The notes under the pieces were generated by a model. That model searched no databases and was not told where the DNA came from. It worked only from the letters and a program-made list of their open reading frames with translations. Both the position numbers and the translations under genes were made by a program. A stretch of 22,671 nucleotides of DNA from a virus, in the IMG/VR virus record IMGVR_UViG_3300001450_000210, positions 1-22,671 of that record. One strand, 5' to 3'. Below, one piece after another: positions 8,405 to 17,800 of this stretch (the first letter of the stretch is position 1; each line of letters opens with the position of its first letter).

Positions 8405-8566
8405 ATGAAAAGAAAATCAAAAGGATTAGGTGATACGATACATAAGGTTACTAAATTCTTAGGAATAAAAAAAGTAGTAGATAATGTAAGTAAAGTTACT
8501 AAAAAAGATTGTGGTTGTAAAAAAAGACAACAAACATTAAATAGATTCTTTCCTTACGATAAATAA
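8405..8566 (+). CDS. Small basic protein with CGC motif, function unknown
   Basis: A 53-residue, strongly basic protein starting MKRKSKGLGD, with a short helical part (IHKVTKFLGIKKVVDNV) and a C-terminal motif DCGCKKRQQTLNRFFPYDK. I recall similar small proteins with a terminal CGC and LNxxFP motif near capsid genes of marine Bacteroidota viruses; none has a known role. I place the start at 8405, not at the in-frame ATG 8363. The upstream ATG is the base of a terminator hairpin, and the 14 residues it would add are encoded by the stem-loop and an A/T leader. The motif at 8405 also has the A/T leader typical of this window. Two cysteines alone would not complete a zinc site, so metal binding would need dimerisation. 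It could bind nucleic acid or assist head completion. Confidence 0.72.
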   Translation: MKRKSKGLGDTIHKVTKFLGIKKVVDNVSKVTKKDCGCKKRQQTLNRFFPYDK

Positions 8567-8574
8567 AAAAAAAT

Positions 8575-9267
8575 ATGATTAGTATAGACACAGTATATCA
8601 AACGGTGCAAGCTTTGGCTAACAAAGAGCAGAGAGGCTATATAACGCCTCAAGAGTTTAACTTGTTTGCTAATCAAGCATTAAACGACATATTTGATCAG
8701 TACATATATGATTTAGCAGCTTTTACCGAGAGAAGACCAAAGATGGACATGCTAGGTGATTCTGTTGGAACTGTTATGCGTAAATTAGAAGCATACACTT
8801 CATTTGTTAACGTAACGGGTGGAACAACGTTACCACCTGGAGTACATACTGGGCAGATTTTTTTAGGGGCTGGTGGTACTAGAAGAACATTAAAAGAGAT
8901 TGATCCAGATTTAGTTTCTGATTTCTATGCTTCAAAATGGCATAAGCAGGGGTTTACTGATGCAGTGTTTTTTAAAGATGGGCACAAAAGAATTCAAGTA
9001 TGGGATAAAACAGGACAAATTCTCACAAATGTTACAGTTGAGGTTATAAGTGGTAGGCCAGCTATGTGTTACTGGGGATATACAGTTGTAAATGAAAAAG
9101 CGACATATAATCCTGGTACAACGCAAAATATTGATTTAGACCCAGCTGAACAAGCAGATATTGTTATTAAAATATTAAAGATGGCTGGTATATCTACAGA
9201 GGATCAACAGTTATACTCTGCCGGTGCAGCTGAGGATGCAGTGAACACTCAAGAAGAAAATAAATAA
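8575..9267 (+). CDS. Probable head-tail connector/ring protein
   Basis: A 230-residue product with a distinctive helical N-terminus (MISIDTVYQTVQALANKEQR, then GYITPQEFNLFANQALNDIF) that I recall from marine viral genomes, where it sits between capsid and tail tube-like genes. The middle and C-terminal parts (about 75-200) look beta-rich, with LKEIDPDLVSDFYASKW and a strand-rich stretch to YWGYTVVNEKATYNPG. An acidic, Gln-rich tail ends the chain. An A-only spacer (8 nt) separates it from the small gene upstream, and the next gene begins 2 nt after its stop. By analogy with crAss-like phages it may be one of the ring proteins under the portal, or an adaptor similar in role to P22 gp4 or T7 gp11. 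This role is inferred from order. Confidence 0.6.
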   Translation: MISIDTVYQTVQALANKEQRGYITPQEFNLFANQALNDIFDQYIYDLAAFTERRPKMDMLGDSVGTVMRKLEAYTSFVNVTGGTTLPPGVHTGQIFLGAGGTRRTLKEIDPDLVSDFYASKWHKQGFTDAVFFKDGHKRIQVWDKTGQILTNVTVEVISGRPAMCYWGYTVVNEKATYNPGTTQNIDLDPAEQADIVIKILKMAGISTEDQQLYSAGAAEDAVNTQEENK

Positions 9268-9269
9268 CT

Positions 9270-10652
9270 ATGGCTTTAACAAACGCAAGCGGCGGTGGGG
9301 GCGCTACATCTCCATCTACTTATTACCCAGGTAACAACCATGGGGAGTATCAATTTATATATATAAGTGAAATAATAGATAATTTTACCGCTGCCTATGT
9401 TGGTGAGGGTAAAATACTTCAAAGTGTACTTAAGGGAGACGTTACTTTCCATGCTTATAGAGCATTGCAAGAACTACACTATGACACTGTTAAGTCTATA
9501 AAATCGCAAGAAATAGAGGTTTGCCCAAACCTAATAATGCCACTGCCACATGATTATGTTAATTACGTTAAATTAGCTAGTGTAGATAGCAACGGTATAG
9601 AACACGTCTTATACCCAATGAGACATACTAGCAACCCGTTTGCTATAGAACAAAACTACACAACAACACTAGCGGATGGCGAAACAACAGAAGACACTTG
9701 TCAAGACTGTGGGGACACGGGTGCTACCTATGTATACAATGGTTCTGATTTAGAAGATCAAGATATAGATTGCTCTGCGAGTGAGGTAACGTGTTCTTAT
9801 GACACATCCTGGAGTCTAGCAACGGTAGTTGATGGTGATACAGCTGATCCAGAAAAAATTGCAGGAGCTAGCGCAACTAGAAATTACTTAAATAGAGTAT
9901 ATGGAACTGATGTTGATGGAGTTGGTAGTCCAGGGCGTACTGCGTATTGGTACAAACTATTTGATGCTATAGATTCTTATTGTAACTGCCTAGCCAACAA
10001 TGGGGTTGCCTCCATTGATTCTTGCGGTGTTAATGACGGTAGTAATTGGACTAATTTTCCTGTAACAGACACTTCTCCTACTTTAAACGTATTTTTTCAG
10101 ATGGGGAATGGACCTTGGTCTCATATTAGTAATACATCAACCGCAAATATTACATCAACAATCTCAGCATCAGGACTATTTCCATCTCAAACAGTTATTA
10201 GCCCTGAAAGCGCTAGCCACACTTCAGATTCTTGGGATAGATATAGAAACGCTAGTAGCGGAGGTAGTGTAAGTAATGATAATTTAGGACAAAGATACGG
10301 TTTACAAGCAGAGCATGCCCAGACAAATGGTAGTTATTATATCGACGACCTAAACGGTAACATACATTTTAGTTCTAATATATCGGAGCAAACTATAATT
10401 TTAAAATACTTAAGTGATGGTGTTGGTACTGAAAATGATTCTATGATACATAAGTTTGCAGAAGAAGCTATGTACAAGCATATAGCTTATGGTTGTGCTT
10501 CTGCTAGAATAGATATTCCAGAAGGCGTTATACAGAGATTAAAAAAAGAAAGAGCAGCGGAAACAAGAAAAGCAAAAATAAGATTATCAAATATTAAAAT
10601 TGAGGAAATTGCGCAATTGATGAGAGGTAAATCTAAATATATACAACACTAA
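9270..10652 (+). CDS. Probable tail connector/tubular protein with a Cys-containing insertion
   Basis: A 460-residue protein whose two ends look conserved and whose middle does not. Residues about 25-125 (YISEIIDNFTAAYVGEG, then FHAYRALQELHYDTVKSI and CPNLIMPLPHDYVNYVKL) resemble the N-terminal part of connector or tubular-A-like tail proteins of marine viruses. Residues about 345-460 (RYGLQAEHAQTNGSYYIDD, then HKFAEEAMYKHIAYG and RKAKIRLSNIKIEEIAQLM) resemble the C-terminal part. Between them, about residues 130-340 are rich in Ser, Thr, Asp, Gly and Cys, with CQDC at 144-147 and a CNC further on, and look like an inserted surface domain. A 2-nt gap separates it from the previous gene and a 1-nt gap from the next, so all are probably one operon. 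Role inferred; an internal tail function with an exposed insertion fits best. Confidence 0.6.
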   Translation: MALTNASGGGGATSPSTYYPGNNHGEYQFIYISEIIDNFTAAYVGEGKILQSVLKGDVTFHAYRALQELHYDTVKSIKSQEIEVCPNLIMPLPHDYVNYVKLASVDSNGIEHVLYPMRHTSNPFAIEQNYTTTLADGETTEDTCQDCGDTGATYVYNGSDLEDQDIDCSASEVTCSYDTSWSLATVVDGDTADPEKIAGASATRNYLNRVYGTDVDGVGSPGRTAYWYKLFDAIDSYCNCLANNGVASIDSCGVNDGSNWTNFPVTDTSPTLNVFFQMGNGPWSHISNTSTANITSTISASGLFPSQTVISPESASHTSDSWDRYRNASSGGSVSNDNLGQRYGLQAEHAQTNGSYYIDDLNGNIHFSSNISEQTIILKYLSDGVGTENDSMIHKFAEEAMYKHIAYGCASARIDIPEGVIQRLKKERAAETRKAKIRLSNIKIEEIAQLMRGKSKYIQH

Positions 10653-10653
10653 T

Positions 10654-11883
10654 ATGCCAGAGTTAAAACATACTTTTAGGGGTGGTAAAATGGAAAAGGA
10701 TCAAGACGAGAGAATCGTCCAAAATGGTCTTTATAGAGAGGCTTTAAATATATCTGTTTCAACTTCAGAAGGATCTGATGTTGGTTCGGCTCAAAATATA
10801 TTAGGTAATATACGTGTTAGTGAGGCAACTAAAGGTTTAACTCAAGATAATGCAACTTTATCTGGCGAGCTAATAAACGAAGGAGGATCTTGGGCTTTTG
10901 GAGGAACTGATAAATTCACAAACAATCATATAGCTGTTACCGTAGACCCACAGACAGATAAATTATATAGATTTGTTAACTCAGTACTAATAGCAGATGA
11001 ATGGTCGGGGGCTAACTCAATGGTAACAATGATGATGGATAGAATTGTAGAGTTTGATACTAGTAAACCCCTTGACGCTAATTGGCAAGTTAAAGAATCA
11101 GCTGTTATGGTTGATATTTATTACGTAAAAGACGTGGCTGTTACTCCAGAGATGCTATGTAATGATAATAGTGGTGATATGATTAGGTTTAAATTAATAC
11201 CAGCACCAACAGCTACGCTAAATAAAAAGAATCAGTTAAGATGGGGCATGAGAGTTTTTAGTAGTGATGCTAATGGGGTTATTTTAGAAGGTTTTATTAC
11301 AAACGTAGACTATGTTAGTGGTTGGATTTATGTGCAAACTAATTCTATTGGAGTAGAAAATTGGACTGGTGGAGTTGTGGAATTTTTTGGAGATAGAAAC
11401 TTAAACTTTGATCCTGATAGAAACATAACAGGTATAAATATACTTGATGGCATGATATTTTGGACAGATAATTATTCTGAACCAAAAAAAGTAAACATCA
11501 AAAGAAGTAAAATGGGTAGTAACACCTCTTTGTGGTCAACAACGCCCGGTTTAATAGGTAGATATCAAAGCTTGCCTGTCATGAAAATAGATGATTTTTT
11601 ACAACACACCGTTTTAATTGCGGATGAAAAAGTTACTTATGACTGTGCTATAGATGATTTAGTTTGTGACGATGGTTCTGGTTGGGTTCAAAGTAAAGAT
11701 ATTGACGATCCAATACCACCACCAGAACCGGTGGACGATACAAATCCTTTGTTAAATCAAGAGGAGCAATGGATCGATGATTTAGCTAATTCAACTGGAA
11801 GTGGAGGTTACTCTGGAGCGGCGCAACTAACTCTAGATGATGATGCGTTAGAACCAGATCAATCTCAAAATTACTCGTTATAA
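10654..11883 (+). CDS. N-terminal part of a tail stabilisation/muzzle-like beta-propeller protein (split gene)
   Basis: The 409-residue product begins with a block I recall as the signature start of very large marine and crAss-like tail proteins: HTFRGGKMEKDQDERIVQNG at about 6-25, then EALNISVSTSEGSDVGSAQN. Beta strands follow, with NILDGMIFWTDNYSEPKKV at about 262-280, a typical propeller-blade motif. In relatives I recall, this motif continues in the same chain into an EEHxTVIKK-type block; here that block is instead in the next gene. The last 75 residues are acidic and low-complexity (PPPEPVDD, DDDALEPDQSQ) and may be an added linker. The stop shares its last A with the next ATG (TAATG at 11881-11885), so the next gene can be translated by reinitiation. 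The two products probably assemble together. Confidence 0.65.
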   Translation: MPELKHTFRGGKMEKDQDERIVQNGLYREALNISVSTSEGSDVGSAQNILGNIRVSEATKGLTQDNATLSGELINEGGSWAFGGTDKFTNNHIAVTVDPQTDKLYRFVNSVLIADEWSGANSMVTMMMDRIVEFDTSKPLDANWQVKESAVMVDIYYVKDVAVTPEMLCNDNSGDMIRFKLIPAPTATLNKKNQLRWGMRVFSSDANGVILEGFITNVDYVSGWIYVQTNSIGVENWTGGVVEFFGDRNLNFDPDRNITGINILDGMIFWTDNYSEPKKVNIKRSKMGSNTSLWSTTPGLIGRYQSLPVMKIDDFLQHTVLIADEKVTYDCAIDDLVCDDGSGWVQSKDIDDPIPPPEPVDDTNPLLNQEEQWIDDLANSTGSGGYSGAAQLTLDDDALEPDQSQNYSL

Positions 11884-14800
11884 TGATGAAAAATAAAAAA
11901 GCATCTCCATTAAAATTTCAAACCATCATGTCAACGATGGTGGCCACTATATCAGCTGGTATAAATTCTGGAATTGAAAAAATAAATGAACTAGGAAAAC
12001 CTAGACCTCAAGTAAATGATCTGTGTGAATTTTCAGAAACATGTAGGCCTGTTTTTGTATTAGAAAAACACATGACGGTTATTCGAAAGGGTCCAACCAT
12101 GCCTTTAGATATAGAATTATATCAATTTGCTGACGGAACTAACACAAACTATGTAACAGAAGGCGTTGCTACTAAAGCTGTTTTTTATGGAAGTTACATG
12201 GATTCTACACATAATTATACAGAGGATATAGATACGTTATTAGCTGGTAATTGGCCTCCTTTACAAACTGGTTATGGTAGAGGTATTGATGGTTCTAATA
12301 TAAGTGCTTTTTACACTAGAAATAAAGTTCAAAAAAAGGCTGGCGATGAGGTTATAATACCTATAGATATAACTCAATCGGGTGAAGATTGGGAAGCAAA
12401 CGATCAACTAATAATCAAGCATGATTATGATGATGGGTTTGGTAACATAAAAACAGCCACTTGTAGATGTCAAATAATAACAGCGGCTCAAACGAGATGG
12501 ATTGATGACGGTATGGGTGGTGAAGATTGGGTAAGTCCTAGTTGGAGCCCTTATTCGCATCACTCTACAAATCCACCAACTAACTTTCCTTCACCGGGAA
12601 CAAAAGCTACTTGGGGTATGTATAAACTTCCTGGTGATGGGGCTGACAAATTTGTTCACGCTAAGATTATGTCTATGTCTGGTAACTTCCCAATACTAGG
12701 AACAAAAGGAAGCCACGCATACGAAGTTGAATTAGTACAAATAGAGCCTTTATTTAAAGTAAAATTCCCTAGATTTTCTTATAGATATAAATATGAAGAC
12801 GGAGAATACTCTGTTTTTGCACCTTGGTCTGAAATAGCTTTTGTGCCAACTGGATTTGACTACTCACCTAAAAAAGGTTATAACTTAGGCATGGAAAATG
12901 CTCTAAGACTCTTGAAGGTTTTAAACTGGAGGCCAAGTAATTGCCCTAAAGACGTTGTTCAAATTGATATATTATACAAAGAGTCTAACTCGCCAAACGT
13001 TTATACGGTAGAAACATTCCAAAAAGATGATCCAATACCAGCTGGTGAAACACAGAACTACTGGGACACCCCCGCTAATGGTAGTCATTTTGGTAAGTAT
13101 ACCATTAAAACAGAGTTAATACATAAGGTTGTTGCTTCTAATCAATTATTAAGACCTTGGGATAATGTGCCAAGAAAGGCTATAGCCCAAGAAGTTACCG
13201 CTAATAGATTAATATTTGCTAACTACTTACAACAATACAATGTAGAAAAAATTGATTCTTTAAACGAAAGAGTAAGTATTAAACCATCGTTTTTCACACA
13301 GGTTGAAGAATTAAATCCTTGGGGAGAAACTGATGCTGTAGAAGATAATGGTGAGTTAGGGCAACCAGTTAAATCTTTAAAATCACAAAGAACATACCAA
13401 TTAGGAGTTGTATATAGAGATAAGTATGGTAGAGAAACTCCAGTATTAACATCAAAATCAGGATCTGTTGATATTCAAAAACGTGCTGCCAGCTTACAAA
13501 ATAGATTAAATGTTAGACTAATGTCAGATCCACCTTATTGGGCTGAATCATACACTTTTTACATAAAAGAAACTTCTAACGAATATTACAATCTAGCTAT
13601 GGATCGCTGGTACAATGCTAAAGATGGTGGCGTTTGGCTTTCCTTCCCTTCTTCTGAGAGAAATAAAATAACTGAAGATAGCAATTTAATATTAAAAAAG
13701 AAACACGATTCTAACGCTTTTACCGAATATGATGTTTCTTACAAGGTATTGTCGATAAAAAACAACGCGCCTAAGTTTATAAAAACAGACGCTAAATATT
13801 GGGGATCAGCACCAATAATGTTACCTCCACCTGGCTGGGGTCATGTTGGTAACTGGGATACTGGTATGTTACATCCAACTGGATTACCGCTACCTAATAG
13901 GATGAATATAGATGTAATAGCAGAGTACTTTGATTCCACAATGTTAAAAGGTTTATCTGGTTTTAATGGAGCTCAGATTAGAATAACACAGTCACCAGGC
14001 GTACCATCAGCATACAATGATGTCGCTAGTGATTTAACAAATTACACTAATTGGTATGACGTTGCTAACATTAGTTATATTGGACCTCCAACTGAAACTT
14101 ATTTTGATGAAAATGGTTTTGAGCAAGAAGTGCAGGGTCAAGCCACTAGGTTAGTTAGAATAGCACTTGAAACAGCTTTTGGTGATGATGCTTTGTTTTG
14201 TGTGTCTGATTCCGTTATAACACCTTTCGTAGTTAACACCGCCAACTCTAATATATCTATGGCTAGAGGTTTATCTATAGAGGCTAGAACCATGCAAGAA
14301 AAAGAGAAAGCTCAATTTCAGGGTAGATTCTTTGTTAAAGTTTTAAGAGATGCTAACGTTGAGGCTAATATAGTACAATCTCAAAGAGTAGAAGGCGATA
14401 AGTACCAAGTGCTACAATCTAAAGATTTAAAATATATATGTGTTGCTCATCCAGGCACACAAGATTGGAACCATGATCCAACTTACTATATACCACCTAA
14501 TTTAGATTGGGCTAGTGGAGTTACTCAAGACAGAACACATTTGGTTAGTTCTTATGGTAAGTATGCAGGAAGATTAGCTCCTTACTTAGATTCTGCAGTT
14601 GCAGTTCAACTCCCACCTTCTTCTTCTCCGTACTGGCCTTATGGACCTAGTAACTTTACAGATGGTGTTTTTACAAAACCAGGACCAGACGGCAACTGGT
14701 GGAACAATGTAAATGCTGATTTAGGTTATTTATCTGGTAATCCAAAAATATTTCCTGACACAAGTCCATCTTTACACGGTTGGCCAAGTTATGGTCCTAA

Positions 14801-17800
14801 AAGCCTAGCTTGGGCCCCTCCAGCTATGTGGGGGCTTGCGGTTGGTGAAAAGGCTAGTGTTAGTGCTGGTACAATGCAATATGACTATTTGTCTGCAACT
14901 TCTTATCCGGATGGTGCTATTCTTGATTTATCTATGGGATGTGATGCTGGTGGTACTGGTAACGGTCAAACAGCTGGGGATTGCATAGCCGATCCTATTC
15001 ATACTTGGACTTATACTGGTGGTATTGGTACGGAAGGGGCTGTTATAGCCGCTAATGCTAAAGATAGCAAGCTATATCCAACTGCTGGTAATCCATTTGC
15101 CTTACCCGCTGTTTGGGGTAATCAAGGTGATTTACTATCAGATCCCGCTGCTGCTGGTGGCGCTTGGCCACAAGGAAAGCAACCATATTATGATTTAAGC
15201 ACAATGACCAAACTAAGGGTTCACTGGTACAGCTTGTGGAGAGGTAGAGATGACATACTTAGTGATTGGCCTTTAGGTCGTTTTCACCCTGATAGATGGT
15301 TTATAGATAAAGCTGGTGCAGCTAGTGGAGGTAGTGGCGCTGGTATATGGGACGATGGAAATGTGTCTTTCATGCAAGTTTCATATTGGGGCGTTGGCTC
15401 TGAGGCTTCTTATAATAGAGAGTCTAACACTGTTTTAGCAGCTAAACACCAGCCTTCTGAACTTCTATTTGCAGATGCAATGGCAACTGTTGGTACTATG
15501 TTTAGGTTTAAACAAGATCCGGATCAAATCGTTTACACTATAACTAGAGCTGAAATTGAGCCAGATATATGGAATTATGAATCACCCGTAGGATCATGGG
15601 GTTATTCAGATGATGGGACTGAAGTCAAAGGTGGGGGTGGAATGATGGGTGGTTTAGCGCCTCCTTTTGGTGGGTATGTTAAAGGTAGCAATTTAGCTGG
15701 TGCAACGGCATTTATATCTGATGTTGTTGAGCGTAAAACCCACCACACTAATAGAGCTAAGTTAACTGGTGGCGCTCCATACAACCGTAGAGTTAGATAC
15801 ACTATAACTTTAGATAAAATAATAGGTACAGAGGGTCCGTCTGCTTTTCACCCTATAACAAATCACGTTGATGTTGATGGTCTTTCTAATATAAAAAGAG
15901 GAAGGATGAAGTATAGTACTGACCTACCTAATCTAAGCACTACTTATGGAGCCACACCACCTTCGCAGTCGTGGTATAATCTTAATTCTTATTGGAACGC
16001 GGCCAATGGAGCTGGTGGAAGTATAAACTCTCAACCAAACGATATAAACGATTCCTACTACACTAATAACCCTAAAGCATATATTGGATTACATGAAAGG
16101 GGTTTAAACGAAACAACTATTGAGGTTATATCCTTGTATACTGGTAAAGATAGAGACTTTCCAATGAGTAACAACCCAGCTATATGGGAAACAGAACCAA
16201 AGGAAGATGTTGGTTTAGACATATATTACGCGGCTAGCCCTTCTTATCCTATTCAATTAAAAAGACATAGGTGGGATGGTAATTTAACTGGTGCAGATGG
16301 AAACACTGGTAGTGATGAAGTAGACGCAAGTGGTGCTAATTGGTATGACTTCTCACACAGAAGCGAGGAGATAATAAAAGTCGGCTCAACTGTTATCGCT
16401 GATGGCTTTCAAGAAATGAAAATATGCGCTGTTAAAGGTGATGTTATATTTTTTGATAGAATAATAGAGGACGACGCTGATGTGTTAACTGATTTAGGAG
16501 TTGGAATGACCTTGAAAATTATTTGGCAAGGAGAAGGTACTTATTATGGCGCTACAAACGATACTGAGTGGGTTGAGGTTACTGTTACTGAGGTTTTAAG
16601 CAATTCAGCTTATAGAATTGGAGACTTTAACAATCTACAGGGTCACACCCATCAAGTACTACACGGTTTAGGTTATTTCAATTGCTATTCTTACGGTACT
16701 GGAGTTGAATCTAATAGAATAAGAGATGATTTTAATGCCATAACAATAGACAAGGGTATTAAAGCGTCCATGCCTTTAGCTGAGCAGTTTAAAGAAGAGA
16801 GAAAAGGTAGTGGCTTGATATTTTCTGGTATATATAATTCTACTAGTGGTGTTAATAGAACAAATGAATTTATCCAAGCCGAGCCAATAACTAAAGATCT
16901 AAATCCAATAAATGGTTCAATTCAAAAATTATTTGCTAGAGATACTGACTTGGTTACATTTTGTGAAAACAAAGTATTTAAAATACTTGCTAAAAAGGAC
17001 GCATTATTTAACGCTGACGGAAATACAAATGTAACTTCTAATCAAGCTGTATTAGGTCAATCAATTCCATTTGGCGGTGAGTATGGTATATCAAAGAATC
17101 CAGAATCTTTTGCGCAAGAATCATATAGACTATATTTTACAGATAGAGATAGAGGATCTGTTTTAAGACTATCTAAGGACGGTTTGACACCTATTTCAGA
17201 TGCAGGCATGAAAGATTGGTTTAGAGACAACCTAAGGTTCTCTAAATCATTAAGGGGTAGTTACGATGATAGAGACAATCAATATAATTTAACCATAGAA
17301 ACTATGGATCAAGATGCTAACGAGAAAGCTTATACCGTTAGTTATACTGAAAAAACAAGAGGATGGGTTAGTTTTAAAAGCTTTGTTCAACAAGGTGGTA
17401 TTAGTCATAAGAATACCTATTACACCTTTCCATCTAATAAATACAACAGAATAACCGCAAACAACCCTTGGGGACATGCGTATGGAGCTGCTTTAGGTGT
17501 TTTAGATTATACAGCTGAAATTTACCAACATAGTTTAGATATAGATTTAAAACGACTTGTTACATCAAATTCCAATGGTAGTCCAAATATTGTCGTTACG
17601 GACGGTCAAGGTACTATACTGCCTGGTATGAATGTAGAGGGAGATGGTATACCAACAGATACTAGAGTCGACCTAGTAAATTGCGATGGTAGTAACTGCT
17701 TAATACAACTAAACTTTGGTATTGGTCTACAGACAGGTGTTTGGATAATAACTAATACAGAATTAACATTTACAACCGCTAGAAATAGATTCTATGATGT

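Noticed and set aside
11844-11883. Programmed -1 frameshift joining the two tail genes
   Set aside because: The second frame is open here so it is possible in principle, but I find no X-XXY-YYZ slippery heptamer in the right phase and no following stem; TAATG reinitiation explains the overlap better.
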